From Novipirellula artificiosorum (lineage in GTDB: Bacteria; Planctomycetota; Planctomycetia; Pirellulales; Pirellulaceae): a stretch of 64,000 nt of DNA. Position 1 is the first letter of the stretch; each line of letters begins with the position of its first letter. Where the stretch lies: contig NZ_SJPV01000001.1 of NCBI RefSeq assembly GCF_007860135.1, forward strand, positions 1,573,079 to 1,637,078. The letters run 5' to 3'. Positions 42,681-51,069 of this stretch are shown in pieces. The position numbers and the translations under genes are program-made. The notes under the pieces are model-generated. The model was not told where the DNA came from. It ran no database searches and worked only from the letters and a program-made list of their open reading frames with translations.

Positions 42681-44939
42681 CTAATCGGTCGCCATTTCCA
42701 GTTCGAGCGCCGGGGCCCCGTCCGTTCCCCCTTCATGACTGATGAAGTTCAACCAGTTGTCGTCGTCGACGAGGCCACCGGCAAGAATCAAGGTCACCGT
42801 CCCGGTCTTCGAGTCTCGTAGGAACTCCGCCAATCCTTCCCCGCCGATACGCAACTGCTTGTCCTTGCCGATTTCATCGCGAGTGAAGCTCGTTGCCTCG
42901 AGCATCGGCAGCATTTCGATCCCTCTTCTAGAAAACGAGTGGGTCCAATCGATCGCTAATCGACCCGATTCTTTCCATTTCTCTGCTTGGGGAATCGTAT
43001 TTCCGCGCAGCTCTAACAAAACGTCACGCGGTCGTTCGACGTCCGCCAGCGTCAGCACCAAGCTGGCGCTGTGGATCTTGTTGCGCGACTTGCCCAGGTT
43101 CGACAAATCAAATCGCAGGTAGGCGTGCGCCAAATCGGCATTGTTTCGCCTCCGAACAGCGATATTCCTGGATTTGCCGAGCGGCTCCTCCATGTCCGTT
43201 CGGCTCACCGTGGAATCGGCGCCATCCCCCTCGCCGGTGCTGATCCGAATCAAATGCGTCGGCGGTTCGGTTGCTTCGGGTTCCTGCTCCGGTTCCGAAG
43301 GAAGCGATTCGGCGGGGGCTTGCATCGACCCCGATTCCGGTGGCATGACATCGGTTGCGCTGGGGCGTTCCGGCGAGACTTCTGGGGGCGATCCAGCAGC
43401 GACGTCCGCGGGCGATGGTTCGACTGAGGCCGTGTCGACTGAGGCCGTGTCGATTGAGGCCGTGTCGATTGAGGCCGTGTCGATTGGCGATGGCTCAACC
43501 GCTGCCGCTTCGTCCTGTGATAGCCCTTCCGGTGCTGGCCCGTCCGGTAACTCGTCTCCGGTGGATGGGGCCTCGATGCTCGCCGTGTCAGGAGTGACTT
43601 GTTCGGTTGGCAGCGTTTCGCCCGAGTCCGTGGGTGCCGTGGGCTGTCGATCCGCAGCGGACTCCGACGCGACGTTTTGCGCCGCTACCTCGACCGGAGC
43701 TTGAATGATGATCGGAGCCTGAGCCGTTGATCTTGCATCGCGGGTTGTCGTCAACACAAAGATCACAAGAGGCACGATCAACAACAAACAAGCACCGATC
43801 GCAAAGAACGGCCAATACTTCAACAACTCGTTCGGCTCGGTGGTCTGCGCAGAAGCGGCTTTCTTGGTTCCAGCCTGGCCGGGGCGGCTGTGTACAGGCG
43901 AAGCGGGCAGCGTCAGTGGCGAGACAGGAAACGCGAGCGGGTTTTCCACGGTTTCCGGAAAGACGTCGGGGACGACATCAAAGATCTCGCTCTCCTTCTT
44001 GCTGACCACCTCAATCAACCCTTGTTGCAGCTTGTTGATGGCCAATGCGACTTCGCTCTCGGCTTCACAATCATGCTCAGCGGTCTTCAGCCGTTGTTCG
44101 AGATCCCTTGCCGAAGTAGGCCGATCCCGTGATTCCTTCGCCAACAGCCGATGGATCAAATTGGCAAGCGGTGCGGGGATGTTGGGATTCAGTTCGCGAA
44201 CCGGCTTCGGTTTGTGAGCCAAAATCGCAACGAGCTGTCCCGACACGGTGGAGGACGATAACGGCAATCGCCCCGTGCATAACTCGTAGAGCACCACACC
44301 GAGTGAGTACAGGTCGCTGCGGTCGTCAAGCGGATCGGTGCGTGCCTGTTCGGGCGAGAGGTAGCCGGGAGTCCCAATCACCGATCCGCTTCCTGAGAGC
44401 CGATCGACAGGGGTTTGCGCTAACGCGAGTCCAAAGTCGAGTATCTTCACTCGATCGGTGTCTTGTTCAATCCAAATATTCGCGGGTTTGATGTCGCGGT
44501 GCACGATCCCTTGGGCATGCGCGGCGGCAAGGCCTCGAGTGATCTGCTTGGCAAAGTCGAGGATCTTCCCGTAAGGCAACAGTTCCTTTGATCGGTTCAG
44601 CGCCTCAAGTGTTTGCCCTTTCAATAATTCCATCGCCATGAATGGCGTGCCGCTCTTTTCGCCCACCTCAAAGATCACGACGACGTTGTCGTGATGAACG
44701 GCCGCCATCGCACGCGCTTCTTCGATGAATCGCGTGCGACTATTCGGCGTCGCCGCAATTTTTTTATTCATCACTTTCAACGCGACCGTTCGCTTCAATC
44801 GCGTGTCTTCGGCGCGGAAGACAAATCCCATTCCTCCCTTGCCGAGTTCGCTGATGATGCGGTAGGCGCCGAGCATCCCCAGATCGTCCGGCTGGGATGC
44901 GGGCGATAAGAAGTCGTAGGCTTGTTGGGTCGTGTTCAT
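42681..44939 (-). CDS. Receptor-type Ser/Thr protein kinase with extracytoplasmic DNRLRE/CBM96-like domain
   Basis: A 752-residue PknB-like kinase from ATG 44939. The kinase domain (about 26-295) has GKGGMG, Lys55 in TVALKV, catalytic HRDIKPANI, DFG in ILDFGLALA, and SPEQARTDPLDDRSDLYSLG. A single transmembrane helix (FFAIGACLLLIVPLVIFVL, near residue 405) follows a Pro/Ala-rich juxtamembrane stretch. Outside are a Ser/Pro/Glu-rich low-complexity linker of about 160 residues with a DTASI repeat and a C-terminal beta-sandwich (RISTGEGDGADSTVSR, LAHAYLRFDLSNLGK, SASLVLTLADVE) of the DNRLRE/CBM96 kind. It may sense an external polymer and phosphorylate cytoplasmic targets; this is inference. Confidence 0.9.
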   Translation of the reverse strand: MNTTQQAYDFLSPASQPDDLGMLGAYRIISELGKGGMGFVFRAEDTRLKRTVALKVMNKKIAATPNSRTRFIEEARAMAAVHHDNVVVIFEVGEKSGTPFMAMELLKGQTLEALNRSKELLPYGKILDFAKQITRGLAAAHAQGIVHRDIKPANIWIEQDTDRVKILDFGLALAQTPVDRLSGSGSVIGTPGYLSPEQARTDPLDDRSDLYSLGVVLYELCTGRLPLSSSTVSGQLVAILAHKPKPVRELNPNIPAPLANLIHRLLAKESRDRPTSARDLEQRLKTAEHDCEAESEVALAINKLQQGLIEVVSKKESEIFDVVPDVFPETVENPLAFPVSPLTLPASPVHSRPGQAGTKKAASAQTTEPNELLKYWPFFAIGACLLLIVPLVIFVLTTTRDARSTAQAPIIIQAPVEVAAQNVASESAADRQPTAPTDSGETLPTEQVTPDTASIEAPSTGDELPDGPAPEGLSQDEAAAVEPSPIDTASIDTASIDTASVDTASVEPSPADVAAGSPPEVSPERPSATDVMPPESGSMQAPAESLPSEPEQEPEATEPPTHLIRISTGEGDGADSTVSRTDMEEPLGKSRNIAVRRRNNADLAHAYLRFDLSNLGKSRNKIHSASLVLTLADVERPRDVLLELRGNTIPQAEKWKESGRLAIDWTHSFSRRGIEMLPMLEATSFTRDEIGKDKQLRIGGEGLAEFLRDSKTGTVTLILAGGLVDDDNWLNFISHEGGTDGAPALELEMATD
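43426..43485. repeat. 15-bp tandem repeat inside the kinase gene
   Basis: Four adjacent 15-base units (GAGGCCGTGTCGAYT) at 43426-43440, 43441-43455, 43456-43470 and 43471-43485, encoding repeated DTAS(I/V) in the external linker of the kinase. Length is a multiple of three, so copy-number change would keep the frame. Confidence 0.9.
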
Positions 44940-45006
44940 GGATGAGTAACGAGAACGATAAGTTGGGAAGATCGTCCGATGCGCCCAAGCAACGTGCGGG
45001 AAATCC

Positions 45007-45088
45007 GTGAGCGGAATGGCGCTCACCACCGGTGAACGAGGACAGGGCTTTCTAGCACAAAACCGGCGGCTAGCGCCTTGCCGCTCAC
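45007..45088. repeat. REP-like palindrome upstream of the sugar dehydrogenase gene
   Basis: Arms of 27 bases at 45007-45033 and 45062-45088 pair at 22 positions (core GTGAGCGG...GGCGCT...CCGGT). The complement of the right arm, AGCGGCAAGGCGCTAGCCG, closely matches the core of the element at 42476-42553. It lies in the 438-base gap between the divergent kinase and dehydrogenase starts; the rest of that gap (to 45377) shows no gene. Confidence 0.8.
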
Positions 45089-45377
45089 CATTGGAAATCC
45101 GAAAGTTCTTTCTCGCACGATGCTAAAACGTGTTTTTCACAGCAGTGGGGATAGACACCCACGCCCCATTTTAGCATGCCCAACCGTCGATAGGGGCTGG
45201 CGAGCACCTAGAGTTGCCAGGAAATTTGCAAGGGATTTTGCGATTCTGACCTCGATCCGAGCATTGTCGGTCGTTCCGCTCTGAACAATACTGGTCCTGT
45301 CGTCAAACCGGTCTGCCCGGAAAACCTGTGCACTCCGCGCAGTTTGTTGGCCCCAACTCATTCACTGGTCATGAAAT

Positions 45378-47324
45378 ATGAAGTTTGTTTTCTGCGGTAT
45401 CCCCGTTTCGTTCTCGTTGCCATCGTTGGCATTCTCGCTCATTCTCGCTGCGGGTTCGGTTGGCCTCGCGTCCGCAGAGACGTCCACGGCGGCGAATACC
45501 TTATCGGAATCGGAAAAACGTAGCGGCTGGGAATTGCTCTTCGACGGCAACAGCATGGCGGGATGGCGCAACTACAACTCCGACGAAGTCTCGGATGGCT
45601 GGAAAGTGGTCGAGGGTGCTTTGGTGCGACAATCTGGCGGTGCCGGCGATTTGATCACGAACGAACAGTTTGACGCATTCGAATTGTCGCTTCAGTACAA
45701 AATCAGTGAGGCTGGCAATAGCGGGTTGATGTTTCATGTCGTCGAAACCGATGGACCGCCCTGGCACACCGGCCCCGAAGTCCAAATCCAAGACAACGTC
45801 AAAGGACATGATCCTCAGAAATCCGGTTGGCTTTATCAGCTTTTCGATCCCCAACCGCCTCGATGGGCCAAGGACACAACCCAAATTGACGCGACGCGGC
45901 CGGCCGGAGAGTGGAATGAGTTGTATCTGCGAGTCGCGCCGAGTGATTGTCGCGTTTGCATGAACGGCCAACTCTACTACAGCTTCAAAGTCGGGGACGG
46001 ACGTTGGAACGATCGCGTTGCGGCGAGCAAGTTCTCGGCATTCGCTGAATTCGGAAAAGCAGGGAAGGGCCACCTTTGCCTGCAAGATCACGGTGATCCG
46101 GTCGCGTTTCGTAACATCAAGGTTCGTCGCTTGGACGAAGACGAATCGGTGAGCCAACCGATCGATGGCCAACTCGGGCTGAAGAACACGTTGGCGTTTC
46201 CCGATCTCCAGTGGGACCAGTGGGAAGCGATCGACGATGCCGGCCAAATCCGTCCGCTCCGGTTGATCGAGTTAACCTATGCCAAGGATGACTCGAATCG
46301 ACTGTTTGCGGTTTCTCAGATCGGGGCGATTTGGACGTTCCAGAACACACCCGATGTGGTGGAGTCGGAATTGTTCCTCGACCTTCGCGGCAAGGTTCAC
46401 GATTGGAAGAGACCCGGAGCCAACGAACAAGGGTTGCTTGGGCTTGCGATGCATCCCCAGTACAAGTCGAACGGAAAATTCTATGTCTACTACTCGCACC
46501 CGAGTGAAAGCAAGTCGATCCTGTCCTGCTTTCACGTCTCGAAGGACGATCCCAACCGAGCGGATCCCAACAGCGAACAGATTCTGATGCAGATCGACCA
46601 ACCCTTTCAAAATCACAATGGCGGCAGCATTGAATTTGGTCCGGATGGTTACCTGTACGTTGGATTGGGGGATGGCGGCTACCGCAATGATCCGCTCCAA
46701 GCCGGCCAGGACCTTTCCAAAATTCTTGGCAAAATCCTGCGGATCGACGTCGACCAAGCGAGCGATGCCAAACCTTACGGGATCCCCCTCGACAACCCGT
46801 TTGTGAATGTCGCTGACGCCCAAAGCGAAATCTACGCTTTTGGACTTCGTAACCCCTGGCGAATCGCCTTCGATCCCAGCACCGGTCGTTTGTGGACCGG
46901 CGATGTTGGCCAGGAATTATGGGAGGAGATCGATGTGATCGAAAAAGGGGGCAACTACGGATGGAGCAGCCGCGAGGGAACCCACCCGTTCGGCAATCGG
47001 GTCGTTCGCAGTGAGGGCAGCGATCCAATCACGCCCGTTTGGGAATACGACCATGCGATCGGTAAATCGGTAACGGGTGGACGTGTCTATCGCGGTCAGC
47101 GCGTTCCAGCCTTGTCAGGAAAGTACTTGTATGCGGACTACGTGACCGGCAGCATTTGGGCGTTGTCCTATGACCCGCAAACCGGAAAAGCAACTCGCAA
47201 CGAACAGGTCGTTCCCGATAGCATGCCTGTGCTTGCTTTCGGCCAAGACCCCAGCGGCGAGGTCTATTCCTTAACCAACAGTGTTCGTGGCGAGTGCATC
47301 TATCGGTTTGATCTCGCCGAATAG
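45378..47324 (+). CDS. Secreted DUF1080 / PQQ-type sugar dehydrogenase fusion
   Basis: A 648-residue exported protein with a signal peptide (LAFSLILAAGSVGLASAET, about residues 17-35). The first module (about 50-255) is DUF1080, a concanavalin-like fold: GWELLFDGNSMAGWRNYNSD, SGLMFHVVETDGPPWHTGPE, HLCLQDHGDPVAFRNIKVRR. The second (about 270-645) is a soluble glucose/sorbosone dehydrogenase-like six-bladed propeller: LLGLAMHPQYKSNGKFYVYY, NHNGGSIEFGPDGYLYVGLG, EIYAFGLRNPWRIAFDPSTG, GDVGQELWEEID and GNYGW. The first domain likely binds or cleaves a sugar polymer and the second oxidises sugar. Whether PQQ is really bound is untested. Confidence 0.92.
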   Translation: MKFVFCGIPVSFSLPSLAFSLILAAGSVGLASAETSTAANTLSESEKRSGWELLFDGNSMAGWRNYNSDEVSDGWKVVEGALVRQSGGAGDLITNEQFDAFELSLQYKISEAGNSGLMFHVVETDGPPWHTGPEVQIQDNVKGHDPQKSGWLYQLFDPQPPRWAKDTTQIDATRPAGEWNELYLRVAPSDCRVCMNGQLYYSFKVGDGRWNDRVAASKFSAFAEFGKAGKGHLCLQDHGDPVAFRNIKVRRLDEDESVSQPIDGQLGLKNTLAFPDLQWDQWEAIDDAGQIRPLRLIELTYAKDDSNRLFAVSQIGAIWTFQNTPDVVESELFLDLRGKVHDWKRPGANEQGLLGLAMHPQYKSNGKFYVYYSHPSESKSILSCFHVSKDDPNRADPNSEQILMQIDQPFQNHNGGSIEFGPDGYLYVGLGDGGYRNDPLQAGQDLSKILGKILRIDVDQASDAKPYGIPLDNPFVNVADAQSEIYAFGLRNPWRIAFDPSTGRLWTGDVGQELWEEIDVIEKGGNYGWSSREGTHPFGNRVVRSEGSDPITPVWEYDHAIGKSVTGGRVYRGQRVPALSGKYLYADYVTGSIWALSYDPQTGKATRNEQVVPDSMPVLAFGQDPSGEVYSLTNSVRGECIYRFDLAE

Positions 47325-47339
47325 GTACGTCGGCGCGAC

Positions 47340-48149
47340 TCAATCCTTCAATAGAAACTGAATCTCGGTGAGGTACTTTTTCGGGTTGCCGCGAAAGATC
47401 ATGCCGGGGCCCTTGTGGTAAACCTCACGGGATGGACATTGCAATTCCATCCCGTTTTCTTTGGCATGTCGCAATATTTTTTCATAGGAACGGCTGAGCC
47501 GTTCGTAGGGCCCCAAGTGCATCAGCGAAAGGCAGCGTCCCGCCGGTAATTCATGAACCTTGATCGACTCGGTCGATTCTCCTTTGCGGATCGGCATGGC
47601 CGCTTCGAAATCGGCGTCTTCCGCACGGTATTCGGTGTCGTAGCACAACAGCATCGGTTTGCCACACACGTGTCGGCCAAATTTGCGGCCAATCGTGGCG
47701 AACCCCGATCCACACTCACAGTACTTGCCTTTCATACGGACACCCGCAACCAGAACCGTGTCGAGCGTTTTCTTCTCGACTGAAAAATTAGAATCGGACA
47801 TCGTAGCATTGGCCTCGTGTTCTTGATGGATGATTTGCTCCAATCGTAGGACAAGTTGGCGGTCGGCTCGCATGCGGTCTTGGATCGTTGTTTTTCGCGA
47901 TTCCAAGAAAGCTAAAATGGTGCCGTCGTCGTCATAGTTGCCTACGATTTCCGAAATTTCAGCGATCGAGAATTCCAATTCACGCAGTCTTGCGATGACT
48001 CGAGCGGTATCGATTTTTGCCTCGGCATAGAACCGATAACCGTTGTCTCCGTCAACGTGCGAAGGCACCAAAATACCTTGCTCGTGATAAAAACGCAGCG
48101 TCTTGACCGTCAAGCCGGTCGCCTTTGAAAATTCACCGATGCTGAACAT
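47340..48149 (-). CDS. MerR-family regulator with GyrI-like effector domain
   Basis: A 269-residue regulator. The N-terminal MerR helix-turn-helix (FSIGEFSKATGLTVKTLRFY, residues 2-21) and EQGILVPSHVDGDNGYRFY wing are clear, then a dimerisation helix to about residue 115. The C-terminal half is a GyrI/AraC-effector-binding domain (LPAGRCLSLMHLGPYERLSR, PSREVYHKGPGMIFRGNPKK) as in BmrR-type multidrug sensors. The Cys residues in KGKYCECGSGF could bind metal. It is convergent with the sugar dehydrogenase gene, 15 bases away; its target is not obvious. Confidence 0.93.
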   Translation of the reverse strand: MFSIGEFSKATGLTVKTLRFYHEQGILVPSHVDGDNGYRFYAEAKIDTARVIARLRELEFSIAEISEIVGNYDDDGTILAFLESRKTTIQDRMRADRQLVLRLEQIIHQEHEANATMSDSNFSVEKKTLDTVLVAGVRMKGKYCECGSGFATIGRKFGRHVCGKPMLLCYDTEYRAEDADFEAAMPIRKGESTESIKVHELPAGRCLSLMHLGPYERLSRSYEKILRHAKENGMELQCPSREVYHKGPGMIFRGNPKKYLTEIQFLLKD

Positions 48150-48210
48150 ATTCGTAGTCTACGGCCTCCCGTAACGGGAGAGTCAAGCGGTTTTTTTGAA
48201 AAGTTGCTTC

Positions 48211-49659
48211 CTACCGATTCTCAATCCGTTCGATCAGGTCAAACCACTCCGGATCGACCTCGATTCCATACCCGAAGGGTGACCGGTTCACACTGGTCAA
48301 GTCGATCGATCCGTCGCGGATTTTGAGCGTAGGGAAAACGGATCCCAATGCTTCATGACTTTGATAAAGGTCCGCATGACGCTGCAGCGTCGCGATTTGA
48401 ATCGGCTGCGGCATCGGTTGCAAACCGGCGACATAGTGATGTCCGTTTCGTTCCATGTGCGTCAGCCCCAGGGTCGCCCCGACCGCCAAGTCTTGCAGCA
48501 ACGCGATCGGCCCAAGGTTCATCAGATCTTCTCCGGTGCAGACATAGGTCTGGGCTCCGAGTTGCTGATTGAGCTGTCTCAATCGACAAGCGTTGACGAT
48601 GCCCTTGATGACCCCTTTGCAATTCTTGTGGCTGGTTCCAACGTATCCCGCCTGGAGCGCCCGGCTCAAGCTGGATGATTCACCGTCCGATTCATCAATG
48701 ATGATCGGCGGCCGCTCGGGCCACGCATGGAAGACATCGCGGGTTGAATCGGAAAGCGCAACATCGCGATGCAGGGGTTGCTCGACCACCATCAACCCGC
48801 GATCGATAAATCGAGCGAGCTGCGAATCGCTGCGGAGTGTTTCCCAGAACGATCGAAACGCTTGCGGGTCGTTGAAAAATTCGTTGCCATCGAGTGTGAA
48901 CCGAAACGACGGAACCAAGGCTTCAAACAGCTCGGCAAGACGTCTCAATCGTGATCGAGCTTCTTCGATTTCCGCGGGAACCTTGATCTTGAAATAGGAA
49001 ATGCCATTCTCTTCGATGCACGATTGAAGCGATTGGGGCAAGCCATCATCGAGTCGATGTGTATCGTCGATTTCGGAGTCGAAGATGGGGTCCGCAAGTC
49101 CCACGGTGTGTCGAATCTGCATCTTGACCGTGGGTTCCGCTGGCAAACAGGCGTCCGGTTGGATGCCTGCCAATTCGCTGTAGCACTCATCAAGTCGAAT
49201 GCCAAAATGATTCGATCGCACCGCTTCGTGGAACGTCATCGATTCTCGCTGGCACGTCGCATCGATTGCCGCGCGTTCGACCAGGGAAACGCCAAAATGC
49301 CTCAGCAGCGGAGGCAATCCGTGCAGCCGGGGCTCGTTCATTTGACGCTGGTACAGTTGCTGCCAAAACCGAAACACGCTTGGCTGCGGCCCCATCCCGA
49401 TCGCTGCGTGACATGCCGACCGGATCACCGTCAACATCTCTTCGATCTCGGTTTCGATGCTTGCCTCAGGCTGCTTGGTGAACCATTTCGGTGGCAACAC
49501 ATCCGCCGCCACCCCGCGACTCACTTTGCCATCGATTCGAAAGTCCGCAAACACGATCAAGTAGGGCACCGCGGTGAGCGTTGCGATGCCGTAGCGGAAC
49601 GGCATCCGCGTGGCAATCTCGACTTTGCGAAGTTCGACTCGTTTGAGTTCGAGGGTCAT
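48211..49659 (-). CDS. Enolase-superfamily (muconate-lactonizing subgroup) enzyme
   Basis: A 482-residue enzyme-like protein, longer than the 350-400 residues usual for the superfamily. ATG 49659 gives a typical capping domain start (RVELRKVEIATRMPFRYGI). Active-site pattern: KxK lysines in SYFKIKV, metal ligands Asp in FTLDGNEFF, Glu in LMVVEQPL and Asp in IIIDESDGE, and the second base lysine in GTSHKNCKGV. This fits the MLE subgroup (cycloisomerase, OSB synthase, dipeptide epimerase); the reaction cannot be fixed. Its start overlaps the MetE-like stop (ATGA). Confidence 0.85.
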   Translation of the reverse strand: MTLELKRVELRKVEIATRMPFRYGIATLTAVPYLIVFADFRIDGKVSRGVAADVLPPKWFTKQPEASIETEIEEMLTVIRSACHAAIGMGPQPSVFRFWQQLYQRQMNEPRLHGLPPLLRHFGVSLVERAAIDATCQRESMTFHEAVRSNHFGIRLDECYSELAGIQPDACLPAEPTVKMQIRHTVGLADPIFDSEIDDTHRLDDGLPQSLQSCIEENGISYFKIKVPAEIEEARSRLRRLAELFEALVPSFRFTLDGNEFFNDPQAFRSFWETLRSDSQLARFIDRGLMVVEQPLHRDVALSDSTRDVFHAWPERPPIIIDESDGESSSLSRALQAGYVGTSHKNCKGVIKGIVNACRLRQLNQQLGAQTYVCTGEDLMNLGPIALLQDLAVGATLGLTHMERNGHHYVAGLQPMPQPIQIATLQRHADLYQSHEALGSVFPTLKIRDGSIDLTSVNRSPFGYGIEVDPEWFDLIERIENR

Positions 49660-50684
49660 GACGCCGCCGAATCGATTCCTAGAAACAAATCTCGACCGCG
49701 AACCAAATTGGCGATCTTGCGATCCGCGATGCTGCGCTTGTTCATCCAGAACCCACAATCCGGATGAACCCAACGAATGCGATCGTCGCCCACCCTTTTC
49801 GTCGCCGTCTCAATTCTTTGCGCGATTTGTTCGGGGGTTTCGACCGTGTTGACTTTCACATCGACCACGCCAATCCCCAGTCCCATCCGTGGGTCGACAC
49901 CGTCACGGAAGTATTGAAGTTCGTCGTACCCGCGAAAAGCAAACTCCAACACGACATGGTCGCAGTGCAACGAATTGATCAGCGTCATCAATTGTTCCCA
50001 ATGCCCCTTTTGAATGCTTTGGCCACCGTAGTTGCCAAAACAAAGATGCACGCCTTTCTCTTTTGCCTTGACCGCACCATCGAGAACCAAGTTGATCGAG
50101 TCGGCTGCCCAACCGATTTCTTCGGGGTGGCCGGTGATGTTGGCTTCGTCGACTTGAATCACCTCAGGATCGATGTCCGCCACTTGCTTGGCGAGTGCAC
50201 GCCCCAGTGCCATCGCCATTTCGGGGCGGCTGTTGTAGTGGTGGTCCATCAGGGTTTTGCAAAGCATATGCGGGCCCGTCAACGTGAATTTCAGTGGATG
50301 ATGGGTGCATTGCCTGGCTCGCGCGTAGTCGCGAGGAATGTTGAGGGTGCCTTCGTCAATCGGTCCTTCCACGACGCCAGCGGGCGCGACGCGGAACCCC
50401 ATGCCTTCGAGTTGTGAAAACTCGACAATGTCTTTTCTCGTCACCTGTTCTCGGATCCCGTCCATCGGCTTCACGAAGTAATCGATCATTCCATTGGTGT
50501 CGGGGTGGTTGACGTCCCAGCGATACAATTCCCCATCCACGACCACATCAATGCCTGCCATTTCTTGCGTTTTGAAGACGACGCGGGTGGCGTCGATCAA
50601 GGCTTGTCCCGACGGCATCGCCATCAACCACTCGGGAACGGGATAAGAACCGACAACGGTGGTTCGGAGACTCGGTTGGCTCAT
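49656..50684 (-). CDS. MetE C-terminal-like (cobalamin-independent methionine synthase family) protein
   Basis: A 342-residue single-domain protein of the uroporphyrinogen decarboxylase/MetE-like barrel. Family features: TTVVGSYPVPEWL, VVVDGELYRWDVN, LTGPHMLCKTLMD, IQVDEANITGHPEE, zinc-ligand candidates His/Cys in VHLCFGNYGG and Cys in WVHPDCGFWMNKRS. Full MetE has two such halves (about 750 residues); this is only the catalytic-like half, as in archaeal and 'core' MetE proteins. It is translationally coupled to the enolase-superfamily gene. A methyl- or alkyl-thiol transfer is plausible; the physiological role is unknown. Confidence 0.87.
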   Translation of the reverse strand: MSQPSLRTTVVGSYPVPEWLMAMPSGQALIDATRVVFKTQEMAGIDVVVDGELYRWDVNHPDTNGMIDYFVKPMDGIREQVTRKDIVEFSQLEGMGFRVAPAGVVEGPIDEGTLNIPRDYARARQCTHHPLKFTLTGPHMLCKTLMDHHYNSRPEMAMALGRALAKQVADIDPEVIQVDEANITGHPEEIGWAADSINLVLDGAVKAKEKGVHLCFGNYGGQSIQKGHWEQLMTLINSLHCDHVVLEFAFRGYDELQYFRDGVDPRMGLGIGVVDVKVNTVETPEQIAQRIETATKRVGDDRIRWVHPDCGFWMNKRSIADRKIANLVRGRDLFLGIDSAAS

Positions 50685-50948
50685 CGGGCAGCGGACCTAT
50701 TGCAAAAAGAAGAGGGAGCATTTCTTGTCGTCGAGGCGTCTACTATAACCGATCACCCCGCTTCGGATTCGTCTTTGGACGTGCGATTTATAAGTTGCGG
50801 AACTGTTTTGCCAACACCGAGCGCGTCACGCGGCATACCTCAAAGAGGTTTTACAATGAACGGCATCGACGCCGTAAAATGATGCCAATCGGCGCTGGCG
50901 TCCTTGTACAACGCCTGCGGCGTAGGATAACGATGTCGACACCGTGGC

Positions 50949-51006
50949 CCCCAGGGTGCGCCGCTGCGCGTCGACCCTGGGCTCTGGAATTTAACCGCTT
51001 CGCGGT
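50949..51006. repeat. Palindromic intergenic element with two hairpins
   Basis: A stem CCCAGGGT (50950-50957) / ACCCTGGG (50974-50981) is followed by a short hairpin ACCGC (50994-50998) / GCGGT (51002-51006). The stretch lies between the MetE-like gene's start and the hemQ stop, in a gene-free region 50685-51069. The surrounding 50860-51060 has a similar mosaic character (AACGATGTCGAC, GATAACGATCG) and looks like a dispersed non-coding repeat, as is frequent in this group. It may also end the minus-strand hemQ transcript. Confidence 0.6.
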
Positions 51007-51069
51007 AAATAGAATTCCGAAACTTATTTATCGAACGTCCTTCGGGATAACGATCGTGCATTGAAACCA

